From positions 558,001 to 622,000 of the forward strand of contig NZ_VFMO01000001.1 of the NCBI RefSeq assembly GCF_006715095.1: a stretch of 64,000 nucleotides of DNA. Reading direction: 5' to 3'. Shown piece after piece: positions 33,012-40,743 of the stretch. The position numbers and the translations under genes were made by a program. This stretch comes from Yimella lutea (GTDB lineage Bacteria; Actinomycetota; Actinomycetes; Actinomycetales; Dermatophilaceae). Positions within the stretch are counted from its first letter, which is position 1. Each line of letters opens with the position of its first letter. A model generated the notes under the pieces. The model was given only the letters and a program-made list of their open reading frames with translations, was not told the origin of the DNA and made no database searches.

Positions 33012-34105
33012 CACGCCCCCAACCGCACGGTCCGCCCGCGCCAGCGCACCGAGCCACGCAGGGTGTTCACGGTGGAGATTGCGAACAACAGGTCGAAGGT
33101 CAGGAGGGGCAGCGGGAACAGTGCCCAGGTCCACCAGCGGAAGGACCCGACACGGCGCAGAATGACCCGGAGTTGGAGCGCGAACACCACCCACGCGAGC
33201 AGCCATATGCCTGCGTCAAGAGCCTCGTCAGCCGTCCACATGGCGAGCAGTGTGTTCACGGCGACGAGGTGGTGGGCGCAGATCCACAGCCCGGTGGCAA
33301 GGCCGGCCCGCGGATCAGTGGCGGCTGCACCGGACGCCATGTTCTTGGTCCATCCGGCGACCAGCTGTCGAATCCCGTTGGGATAGCTGCGCATTCGGAT
33401 CTGCGAACCACCGGCAACGCAGTACACCGACAGCCCGGCCTTCTCGTAGGCGGCTGCCAGTTCGACGTCGTCCAGGATCTCCCCACGCACCGCTGCGTGC
33501 CCGCCTGCGCGCTCGTAGTCGTCTCGGGAGGTGAGCAGGCAGGGGCCGAAGGCCATCGGACGTCGTCCGACTCCGGACGCGAACACACCGCTGGCCATCA
33601 CCGCGACGGCGTTGAAGTATGCCGACAGTTGCTCATAAGTGCGCTGCACCCGGTGGTACGGCTGCACGGAGATCAGGCCGCCGAACCTTCGATGCAGGTC
33701 GACGATGCCGCCGAGGGCGCCGGACGCGAGCACCGTGTCGGCGTCCAGGAACAGCAGTAGTTCCGCGTCGGTGGAGTTGGCTCCGACGTGACAGGCCCAC
33801 GCCTTGCCGGTCCACCCCGGCGGAGGGGTGCCGGGCGAGATCACCTCGACGCCGGCCTCGCGGGCGAGGGCGACCGTCGCATCCGTCGATGCGTCGTCGA
33901 TGACGAGCACCCGCACCGGGACGGTCGACCGGTCCAAGGATTCGAGTAAGGCCGGCAAGGAGTTCTGCTCGTTGCGAGCCGGGATGATCGCGCACACGTC
34001 ACCGGCGGCGCTTCCGCTCGCAGCGACGACGCGGAACCGGAGCATCAGCCCGTAGCCGGCGAGTACGGCGGCGACGAGCACCACCGCGTACAGCACCTCA
34101 AGCAT
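33011..34105 (-). CDS. CrtQ-like carotenoid glycosyltransferase
   Basis: A 364-residue membrane-bound GT2 enzyme. One N-terminal helix is followed by a GT-A domain: CAIIPARNEQNSL, LVIDDASTDAT, the PPPGWTGKAWAC segment typical of 4,4'-diaponeurosporenoate glycosyltransferase, LLFLDADTVL, and DDVELAAAYEKAG. Three C-terminal helices complete it. In staphyloxanthin synthesis CrtQ esterifies a carotenoid carboxylate with glucose; here the acceptor must be a C40 product. It overlaps the P450 gene by 8 nt. Confidence 0.82.
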   Translation of the reverse strand: MLEVLYAVVLVAAVLAGYGLMLRFRVVAASGSAAGDVCAIIPARNEQNSLPALLESLDRSTVPVRVLVIDDASTDATVALAREAGVEVISPGTPPPGWTGKAWACHVGANSTDAELLLFLDADTVLASGALGGIVDLHRRFGGLISVQPYHRVQRTYEQLSAYFNAVAVMASGVFASGVGRRPMAFGPCLLTSRDDYERAGGHAAVRGEILDDVELAAAYEKAGLSVYCVAGGSQIRMRSYPNGIRQLVAGWTKNMASGAAATDPRAGLATGLWICAHHLVAVNTLLAMWTADEALDAGIWLLAWVVFALQLRVILRRVGSFRWWTWALFPLPLLTFDLLFAISTVNTLRGSVRWRGRTVRLGA

Positions 34106-35477
34106 GGTGATCCGCAGGAGTCAGTCGCAGGGGCATCCCGCCGCGCGGATGCACAGCAACGAGCGTCTCCGGCTCCGGCCGCGTCCAGCCCGGAGGCGTG
34201 TCGAGCCGGTAGGACGACAACAGTTCGCCGATCACCACGAGCATCTCGCCGAGCGCGAAGTCACGTCCGATGCACAGCCGCGGACCCTGTCCGAGCGGGA
34301 TGTAGCCCGATGTCGGAGCGCCCTGGATGAATCGCTCCGGCCGGAATTGCGTTGGCTCGGGCCAGGATTTGCCTCGTCGGTGCAACAGCCACGGGCTGAT
34401 GATCGCCAATGTGCCTGCCGGGAGGTCGACGTCGCCGACCCGCTCGGCAGCGAGTGAACGCCGGGAGATCGCCCAGGCAGGCGGGTACAAGCGCAGAGCC
34501 TCGTCGATGGCCGCACGGGTGATCGGCAGTTGCTCGCGGGGGGTCAACATGGAAACCGGCGAACCGAGCGCGCCGAGTTCGGCGCGCATCCGATCCTGAA
34601 TCTCGGTGTGCTCGGCCAGCAACATGAGCGTCCAGCTGAGCGCGGCGGCGACGGTCTCGTGACCGGCGATCACCATCGTGATCAGTTCGTCCCTGATCTC
34701 GACGTCGGTGAGCTCGCTGTCGATGAGCAGACCGAGCAGATCGTCGCCGTGAAAGTCAGGCGTCGAGGGCGCGGCGGTCCGGCGTCGAGCGGCGATGATG
34801 TCGACAGCCACCGCGTCGAGTTCCCTCCGCGCCGAACGCAATCGGAGGTTCGTACGGGTCGGCGCCCACTGTGCGGTCGGCAGCACCGATCGACCGAGGC
34901 GGACGATGAACTCGGCCGCGGCGCTGGATGCGTCGAGGAGGCGTTCGGTGCTGGCGGTGAGGTCGCTGGAGAAGATGGCACGGCCGACTGCGTCCAGGCC
35001 GATGCGATGCATCAGCGGACTGACGTCGACGACGGACCCCGAGTGGGCAGTAGGGTTTTGATCGGCAAGGACGGTGCGTGCGGCGTCACGCACCTGCTCG
35101 CTGACTGCCTCCAGACGCCGGCGGTGGAAAGCCGGCGCGGCCAGGCGTCGGTGCTCGATCCAGTTCGGTTCGGCGCAGGCAAGCAGGCCGGGCCCGGTCA
35201 CCCGGGCCAGCGCGGCATACTGCACGGTCTGCTTGCCCCAGTTGCGAGCCGAGGTCTGCAGCACCTGGCGAACGTGAGCAGGGTCGTTCAGCAACACGGC
35301 CGGTGCACCGGGCACGGGGAAGGCGACGGTGTCGCCGAAGCGTTCGGTCACCTCGGTCAGGAAGGTGAGCGGGTCGCGACGCACCGACCGAAAGGCACGC
35401 GCCATGTCGGCCGAACTCGGCCCTGGCACACCGATATCGGCCGGTTGCAGCGCTGCCAGCCGGGCAGCGAGATTCAT
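34098..35477 (-). CDS. Cytochrome P450 in carotenoid operon
   Basis: A 459-residue P450. The oxygen-activating I-helix reads TMVIAGHETVAA, the K-helix EALRLYPP contains ExxR, PERF follows, and the heme loop is YIPLGQGPRLCIG with the ligand cysteine. The N-terminal segment GPGLLACAEPNWIEHRRLAA resembles CYP175-type beta-carotene hydroxylases. Its place between the cyclase and the glycosyltransferase suggests that it installs the hydroxyl or carboxyl group that is later glycosylated. ATG 35477 overlaps crtYd (ATGA); the open frame extends 15 codons upstream. Confidence 0.88.
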   Translation of the reverse strand: MNLAARLAALQPADIGVPGPSSADMARAFRSVRRDPLTFLTEVTERFGDTVAFPVPGAPAVLLNDPAHVRQVLQTSARNWGKQTVQYAALARVTGPGLLACAEPNWIEHRRLAAPAFHRRRLEAVSEQVRDAARTVLADQNPTAHSGSVVDVSPLMHRIGLDAVGRAIFSSDLTASTERLLDASSAAAEFIVRLGRSVLPTAQWAPTRTNLRLRSARRELDAVAVDIIAARRRTAAPSTPDFHGDDLLGLLIDSELTDVEIRDELITMVIAGHETVAAALSWTLMLLAEHTEIQDRMRAELGALGSPVSMLTPREQLPITRAAIDEALRLYPPAWAISRRSLAAERVGDVDLPAGTLAIISPWLLHRRGKSWPEPTQFRPERFIQGAPTSGYIPLGQGPRLCIGRDFALGEMLVVIGELLSSYRLDTPPGWTRPEPETLVAVHPRGGMPLRLTPADHHA

Positions 35478-35806
35478 GCCGATGCCTTCTCCCGACGTCC
35501 CGACCAGACCCAGACCGCGCAACTGGTGAGCACCAACGCGAATCCGAAAGCGAGGTCCTCGACAGGGGCGAAGAGAAGGCGTCCACGTCCGAACGCTACG
35601 ACCTCGGAGTCGCCGATGATGACGTCAGGGTTGTACTGCACGATGCGGCGGCCGGTCAGCCAGCCGTTGGTCAGGATCTGGAAGAACACGATGATCGCGT
35701 ACGACAACCACCACGTGCGGGACGTGGTCAGCCGGGTGCGCAGACCCCAGCGGTCGACAGCGATGCTCGCCACGACCCCGAGGACGGCCAGGACGGTGTA
35801 CGACAT
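35474..35806 (-). CDS. crtYd: Lycopene cyclase subunit, CrtYd/CrtYf type
   Basis: A 110-residue three-helix membrane protein of the heterodimeric lycopene cyclase family. The segment FFQILTNGWLTGR and the acidic VEDLAFGFALVL near the end match the second subunit. Together with the upstream subunit it closes a ring on lycopene ends. Beta versus epsilon ring type cannot be read from the sequence. One-base overlap (TGATG) with crtYc. Confidence 0.85.
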   Translation of the reverse strand: MSYTVLAVLGVVASIAVDRWGLRTRLTTSRTWWLSYAIIVFFQILTNGWLTGRRIVQYNPDVIIGDSEVVAFGRGRLLFAPVEDLAFGFALVLTSCAVWVWSGRREKASA

Positions 35807-36171
35807 CAGCGTTCCTGTCCGTCGGCCGGGTCACGTCGGACCGTTGCGCGAATACCGCCGTGGCGCAGGACTGTTCGGACCCCTTCGAAGGTGATGACGC
35901 TGACGATGGGGATTACGACGAAGAAGAGGATCTCCTCCGGTGGCAGACCGCCGATACGCCAGGGCAGGGTCTGATCGGCGTCGAACCACCAGTGTCCGGC
36001 GTGGGTCACCAGCACGTCCCAGATCAGGAACGGAGTTCCGGCGAGGACCACGGTGAGCAGCAGCCGGCGCCACCTGCGGCCCAGCTCCAGCCCGAACGCG
36101 GGGATCAACGGCAGCGTCGCGCCCACGCAGAACACCAGCATCGCCAGGTAGGCGAAGCGTTCGAGACTCAT
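35806..36171 (-). CDS. crtYc: Lycopene cyclase subunit, CrtYc/CrtYe type
   Basis: A 121-residue membrane protein with three helices, the first subunit of the heterodimeric lycopene cyclase. The diagnostic PEEILFFVVIP motif is present (LPPEEILFFVVIPIV near residue 80). ATG 36171 overlaps the crtI stop (ATGA), which settles the start; a longer open frame upstream is a shadow of crtI. No lycopene elongase (UbiA-type) gene is present, arguing against a C50 product. Confidence 0.87.
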   Translation of the reverse strand: MSLERFAYLAMLVFCVGATLPLIPAFGLELGRRWRRLLLTVVLAGTPFLIWDVLVTHAGHWWFDADQTLPWRIGGLPPEEILFFVVIPIVSVITFEGVRTVLRHGGIRATVRRDPADGQER

Positions 36172-37745
36172 CGACCGTCCACCAGGGTCGGGGAACTGGA
36201 CCGATCGCCGGTGAGGCGCTTGAGCACGAGTTCGGCGCTGATCAGGCACATCGGTAGTCCGACGCCCGGCACCGTGCTGGCACCCGCGTAGTAGAGCCCG
36301 TCCACTTTCGACGACACGTTCGACGGGCGCAGGAAGGCGCTCTGGCGCAGCGTGTGCTCCAGACCGAGCGCGCCGCCGCGCCAGGCGTTGTAGTCGTCGG
36401 CGAAGTCGGCGGGACCGATGGTGTGCCGCACCAGGATTCGCTCCCGCAGATCGGGTACGTCCGCCCACTGCGTAATTTGGTCGATGGCCGCATCGACGGC
36501 TCGCTCGACCTGCTCGTCGCCGGTGCCGTCCGGGCCGCCGTGGCCGATCTCGGTGTCGGCAGGGACAGGAATCAGCACGAACAGGTTCTCGTGCCCCTCG
36601 GGGGCCACGCTCGGGTCGGTCGCCGACGGCTTGCAGACATAAATGGACGCGGGTTCGGGGACGCGCGCAGCTTTGCCGAAGATGTCGCCGAAATTCTGTT
36701 TCCAGTCCGCGGTGAAGAACAAGGAGTGATGTGGCAGCTGCGGCATCTCACCTTCCACACCGAGGAGGGCGAGCACCGCACCGGGCCCGGGTGAGCGCTT
36801 GGTCCACGCCTTCTCCGGGTGGGTCTGCTGCTTCTCGGGGAGCAGGGTGGTCTCCAGGTGGTGCAGATCGGTCGCACCGACGACGACGTCGGCCTCGATC
36901 ACGGACGCTGCGCCATCCGCGCTGAGGTGCTCGACGCCGGTCACGGTGGGCTTGGCGGACCCGTCGGTCAGAATCCGGGTGACAGCCGAGCCTGTGTGCA
37001 ACCGGGCTCCGTGCTTCTCGGCAAGCGCCGCGATCACGCGGATGAGTTCGGTGAAACCACCCTGTGGGTAGAGCACCGATCCGGCGATGTCGAGCCGGCT
37101 CATCAGGTGGTACATGCTCGGCGTGCGATCCGGTGAAGAACCGAGGAAGACCGCCGGGTATCCCAGGATCTGACGAATTCGGTTGTCGCTGAAGCGGTCC
37201 GCGACGAACCCTTCGAGCGACTGGGTCAGCAACCGGGATAGTTTCGGACTGCGCCGGATGACGTCGGTGCCGAAGAACGACGCCGTCGAATCGAAGTTGG
37301 AGTAGAGGAAGCGGCGCATCGCCATGTCGTACGTGTCCTGCGCCGACGACAGGTAAGCGTCCAGGCTCTTGCCCGCGCCCGGCTCCAGCGACTCGAAGAC
37401 GGCCCGGTTGACATCGCGGTCCGGACGGACGTCGACGGACTCGGGGTGATCCTGGAAGAACACTCGATAGCTCGGGTCGAGCCGGACCAGGTCGAGTTCA
37501 TTCTCGACGGTGGTGCCGAGAAGCTCGAAGAAGTGCTCGAACACTTCGGGCATCAGGTACCAGGACGCGCCGGTGTCGAACCGGAAACCGTCCCGCTCCA
37601 GGCTGCCGACGCGGCCGCCCAGTACGTCGTTCTTCTCCAACAGATCGACGTCGTGGCCCTGGGCCGCGAGCAGACCCGCAGTGGCCAGACCGGCGATCCC
37701 ACCACCGATGACCACGACCCGTCGCGAACCGGTACCCGCCGTCAT
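36168..37745 (-). CDS. crtI: Phytoene desaturase CrtI
   Basis: A 525-residue FAD-dependent desaturase. The N-terminal dinucleotide fold is VVVIGGGIAGLATAGLLAA followed by EKNDVLGGRVG; the C-terminal signature is LYYAGASTVPGVGLPMCLIS. It turns colourless phytoene into lycopene or another desaturated product; the number of desaturation steps is not evident. Both ends overlap neighbours by ATGA. Typical length. Confidence 0.95.
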   Translation of the reverse strand: MTAGTGSRRVVVIGGGIAGLATAGLLAAQGHDVDLLEKNDVLGGRVGSLERDGFRFDTGASWYLMPEVFEHFFELLGTTVENELDLVRLDPSYRVFFQDHPESVDVRPDRDVNRAVFESLEPGAGKSLDAYLSSAQDTYDMAMRRFLYSNFDSTASFFGTDVIRRSPKLSRLLTQSLEGFVADRFSDNRIRQILGYPAVFLGSSPDRTPSMYHLMSRLDIAGSVLYPQGGFTELIRVIAALAEKHGARLHTGSAVTRILTDGSAKPTVTGVEHLSADGAASVIEADVVVGATDLHHLETTLLPEKQQTHPEKAWTKRSPGPGAVLALLGVEGEMPQLPHHSLFFTADWKQNFGDIFGKAARVPEPASIYVCKPSATDPSVAPEGHENLFVLIPVPADTEIGHGGPDGTGDEQVERAVDAAIDQITQWADVPDLRERILVRHTIGPADFADDYNAWRGGALGLEHTLRQSAFLRPSNVSSKVDGLYYAGASTVPGVGLPMCLISAELVLKRLTGDRSSSPTLVDGR

Positions 37746-38608
37746 CGCAGGTCCTGACGAACGGCATTGCCGGCGATGCGCAGCTTGACGTGTCCGGGCA
37801 CACGAACCCGTTTGCGTCGGATCTGCTCGGCCGGCGTGGCGCGTAGACGGACGCCTAGTTCGGCGAACGTGTCGTGTGCGGCCTGGACGGCTCGTCGGCT
37901 GGACGGCGGGAGGTGGTCGATGGCGTTCTGGGCGGCCGCGAGGTCGGCGTCGATGTCGTTCAGGATGCGGTCGCGATCGGCGTCGGTGAAGTTGTCGGGG
38001 TCGACCCCGGGGAAGTAGCCACGGTCGAGGGTATCCGTGTCCTGGGCGAGGTCGCGCAGGAAGTTGATGTTCTGGAACGCGGCGCCGAGCCGTCGCGCTC
38101 CCGGCGCCAGTTCGTCGTACCGCGCGGACCGGTCCGTCTCGGTCGCCAGGAAGACCCGCAGGCACATCAACCCGACGACCTCCGCCGACCCGTAGACATA
38201 ACGGTCGATGCTTTCGAGGGTGTGCGGTGCGGGGTCGAGGTCACGCGCCATCGATGCGAAGAAGGGGTCAATGAGGTCATCGCCGATGTCGCAGGCCCGA
38301 GCGGTCAGCGCGAAGGCGTGCACAATGAGGTTTGCGCTGTAGCCGGTGACCAGGGACTGGCGGACGTCGGCGAGGAGCGCGTCCAGCATGGCCGAGCGCT
38401 CGGTGCTGCCCAGGTCCGCATCCGGGTTGTCGACGATCTCGTCGGCGATCCGGACCAGTGCGTACACGTTGCGGACGTGGCCGCGCACCGGCTCACGCAG
38501 TAGCCGGGATGCCATCCCGAACGAGCTGGAATACCGGCGGATCACCAGGTCGGCACCGGCCCGGGCCACCGAGTCGTAGAGCTCGTTCGTGCCGTGAACA
38601 CTCCTCAT
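37742..38608 (-). CDS. crtB: Phytoene synthase CrtB
   Basis: A 288-residue head-to-head prenyl synthase joining two GGPP molecules. The first aspartate-rich motif is in VRIADEIVDNPDADL and the second in NFLRDLAQDTDTLDRGYFP. SSSFGMASRLL near the start is also conserved. It follows crtE with an ATGA overlap, and the pairing with a GGPP synthase indicates a C40 rather than C30 pathway. Confidence 0.94.
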   Translation of the reverse strand: MRSVHGTNELYDSVARAGADLVIRRYSSSFGMASRLLREPVRGHVRNVYALVRIADEIVDNPDADLGSTERSAMLDALLADVRQSLVTGYSANLIVHAFALTARACDIGDDLIDPFFASMARDLDPAPHTLESIDRYVYGSAEVVGLMCLRVFLATETDRSARYDELAPGARRLGAAFQNINFLRDLAQDTDTLDRGYFPGVDPDNFTDADRDRILNDIDADLAAAQNAIDHLPPSSRRAVQAAHDTFAELGVRLRATPAEQIRRKRVRVPGHVKLRIAGNAVRQDLR

Positions 38609-39687
38609 GCCGCTTCGCTGTCGTCGAGCAGCAGGGTGAGGCTGTCGGTGATGATCGACGGCAGTTCCGTGGGCAGGCCGAGCGCCGTGATGTGCGCCTG
38701 CGCGAGGCGCAGGTGCTCGTGCATCAACCCGGTCGCGAACTCTCGGGAGCCGTTTCGGGTCAGCAATCGGCGCACTTCTGCCAGCTCGGCGTCGCCGAGG
38801 TCGCGTCCGAGATGACTGTCGATCTCGTCCCACTCGTCGGTGGAACGTGCGTGGCTCAGCAGCGGGGTCTGCTTGCGGGTGCGCAGATCGCAGGTCGTGC
38901 TCTTACGGGTCAGATCCGGATTGCCGAACACACCCAGCAGGTCGTCGGCGAGCTGGAAGGCGACGCCAAGGTGTCGTCCGACGACATCGCACTCCTGCAC
39001 GATGTCGGGTCCGGCACCTGCGAGCAGCGCGCCCGCCTGCAACGGAAGGGAGAAGGAGTAGGCGCTCGTCTTGTGTTCTGCCATCGCCAGGCTGGCGTCG
39101 GTGGATGCCGGTTCCAGTCCGAGCGAGAGGCGGACGTCGGCCAGTTCGCCCGCGGTCGTGATCTGCAGCGCAGTGTCGAACAGGTCGAGCAGACGGTTCG
39201 TGACGGCGGGGGAGACGCCGCAGGTGGCGATCGCGCGCAACGCCGTGGCCATGGCCAGGTCTCCGGCGAGAATCCCTGCGGTGAAGGCGAGTTCGGCGGC
39301 TGCGTCCTCGTCCGCGCCGTGCTCTCGAGCCCAGGTGCGGAAGGTGCCACTGACGTTCGGACGCCCGCGACGGATGTCATCCCCGTCGATGACGTCGTCC
39401 TGGATGACGAAGGCGGTGTGCAGTAATTCGATCGCCGCACCGACCTGTGCGACAGCCTCGTGCTCGGTGCCGTCGAACGTGTCGTGAGCGGCACGGACGA
39501 GAGCCGGCCGGAATCGCTTTCCTCCGATGCTCGCGTCCTCGAGTGCATTCCACAGACGCGTGTGGTCCGGGCTGCTCAAAGCGGCCCTGCTGCGCCCATC
39601 CCCGAGCATCGCCGAAAGGGCCCGGTCGGCGGCCGCGGTGTCGCGCCAATGACAAGCAGCCGGCCGAGTACCGGTCTGAGTGGCCAT
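38605..39687 (-). CDS. crtE: Geranylgeranyl diphosphate synthase CrtE
   Basis: A 360-residue trans-prenyltransferase. GGKRFRPALV opens the active site; the first Asp-rich motif is QDDVIDGDD and the second is DDLLGVFGNPD, in which the last Asp of DDxxD is Gly, as in many actinobacterial CrtE proteins. It makes GGPP for CrtB. A good ribosome-binding site (AAGGAG) precedes the ATG, and it is the first gene of the ten-gene carotenoid operon. Confidence 0.93.
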   Translation of the reverse strand: MATQTGTRPAACHWRDTAAADRALSAMLGDGRSRAALSSPDHTRLWNALEDASIGGKRFRPALVRAAHDTFDGTEHEAVAQVGAAIELLHTAFVIQDDVIDGDDIRRGRPNVSGTFRTWAREHGADEDAAAELAFTAGILAGDLAMATALRAIATCGVSPAVTNRLLDLFDTALQITTAGELADVRLSLGLEPASTDASLAMAEHKTSAYSFSLPLQAGALLAGAGPDIVQECDVVGRHLGVAFQLADDLLGVFGNPDLTRKSTTCDLRTRKQTPLLSHARSTDEWDEIDSHLGRDLGDAELAEVRRLLTRNGSREFATGLMHEHLRLAQAHITALGLPTELPSIITDSLTLLLDDSEAA

Positions 39688-39734
39688 CGAGTCTCCTTGG
39701 TCGTGGATTTCTCAGACTGACCGCCGTGCCATCA

Positions 39735-39756
39735 AGATGTCAAAGCTTTGTCCAAG
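39735..39756 (-). promoter_or_regulatory. Candidate CarH-type operator and -35 of carotenoid operon
   Basis: On the minus strand, CTTGGACAAAG (39756-39746) and CTTTGACATCT (39745-39735) are abutting 11-bp direct repeats sharing CTTkGACA. The second contains a perfect -35 hexamer TTGACA (39743-39738), 51 bp before the crtE start. CarH photoreceptors bind tandem 11-bp direct repeats over the -35 region, so this is a good candidate site. A clear -10 is not visible. Confidence 0.5.
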
Positions 39757-39797
39757 GTTTCGCACTGCTGTCGCACGCAAGGGGTTAGGTTGAGCCG

Positions 39798-40691
39798 GTG
39801 GCCAATGAACCTAGCATGCGGATCGGGCGCCTCGCCGAACTCGTCGGCGTCTCGAGCGATGTACTGCGCGTATGGGAGCGCCGGTACGGGCTGTTCGAGC
39901 CCGAGCGCACGCCCGGAGGATACCGCCTGTACTCCGAGGCCGACCTCGACCTCGCACGCAGGGTGCTCGCCTTGCGGGAGAAGGGCGTGCCGATTTCGGC
40001 CGCCGTTTCCGCAGTCACCCAGGGCCGACCGATTCGCTCGGCGAGCGCGGAGCAGGGGTTGCGACTGCGCCGCGAACTCGATTCTGCTGCAGGTGAATTC
40101 GACGAGTTCACGTTCGTGTCGGTGCTCGACCGCGCTATCGACGAGTTCGGTGTCGCCGATACCATTCACGACATTCTGATGCCGCACCTGCAGCAGGTGG
40201 GCACGGAATGGGAAGCGGGTCGGATCAGCGTCGCGCAAGAACACTTCGTCAGCCATATCGTTCGTCGAAGGGTCGGCTCGCTGGCCAGGCTGGTGGACGA
40301 CGCGGACGCTCCCATCGCGGTGCTGGCCTGCCCGCCCAAGGAGTTGCATGACATCCCGCTGCTCGCGCTCGGCGTCCTGATGTCCGATGCCGGATGGCGG
40401 GTGCGTTACCTCGGGCCCAACACCCCGCTGAAGGACCTCTACGGAGCATGCGAACGACTCGACCCCGACCTCATCATCATGTCGGGCACCCGGCGCACCG
40501 TCTTCGAGGCCCGTGCAGGAGCCCTGCGTCGGCTCTCGCAACGCTGGCCGATGGCCATCGGGGGACGAGGCGCGACGCCCTCGGTCGCCGCCGTGATCGG
40601 TGCCGACCGCTTGCCCGAACACCTCCGAGACTCAGCCGAATTCCTGCTGACGTCCCGGGATCAATATCGTCGGCCCGCCGCCGGTCAGTAG
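39798..40691 (+). CDS. MerR-family B12-binding regulator (CarH/LitR type)
   Basis: A 297-residue regulator divergent from the carotenoid operon. An N-terminal MerR winged helix (MRIGRLAELVGVSSDVLRVW, ERRYGLF) is followed by a four-helix cap and a cobalamin-binding domain. The photoreceptor signature W-x9-E-H is present in EWEAGRISVAQEH, and the lower-ligand motif reads E-L-H-D-I-P with the histidine kept but the usual Asp and Gly changed. CarH/LitR proteins repress carotenoid genes in the dark with adenosylcobalamin and release DNA in light. GTG 39798 chosen; ATG 39816 is possible. Confidence 0.87.
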   Translation: MANEPSMRIGRLAELVGVSSDVLRVWERRYGLFEPERTPGGYRLYSEADLDLARRVLALREKGVPISAAVSAVTQGRPIRSASAEQGLRLRRELDSAAGEFDEFTFVSVLDRAIDEFGVADTIHDILMPHLQQVGTEWEAGRISVAQEHFVSHIVRRRVGSLARLVDDADAPIAVLACPPKELHDIPLLALGVLMSDAGWRVRYLGPNTPLKDLYGACERLDPDLIIMSGTRRTVFEARAGALRRLSQRWPMAIGGRGATPSVAAVIGADRLPEHLRDSAEFLLTSRDQYRRPAAGQ

Positions 40692-40743
40692 ACACTCCCG
40701 GCGTCTGCCGGTCCGTTCACCACGATTGCCTCGGAGGAAGCTT

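Noticed and set aside
36168..38608. Carotenoid cluster as a C50 (decaprenoxanthin/sarcinaxanthin) pathway
   Set aside because: The heterodimeric cyclase fits, but no UbiA-type lycopene elongase gene is present in the operon.
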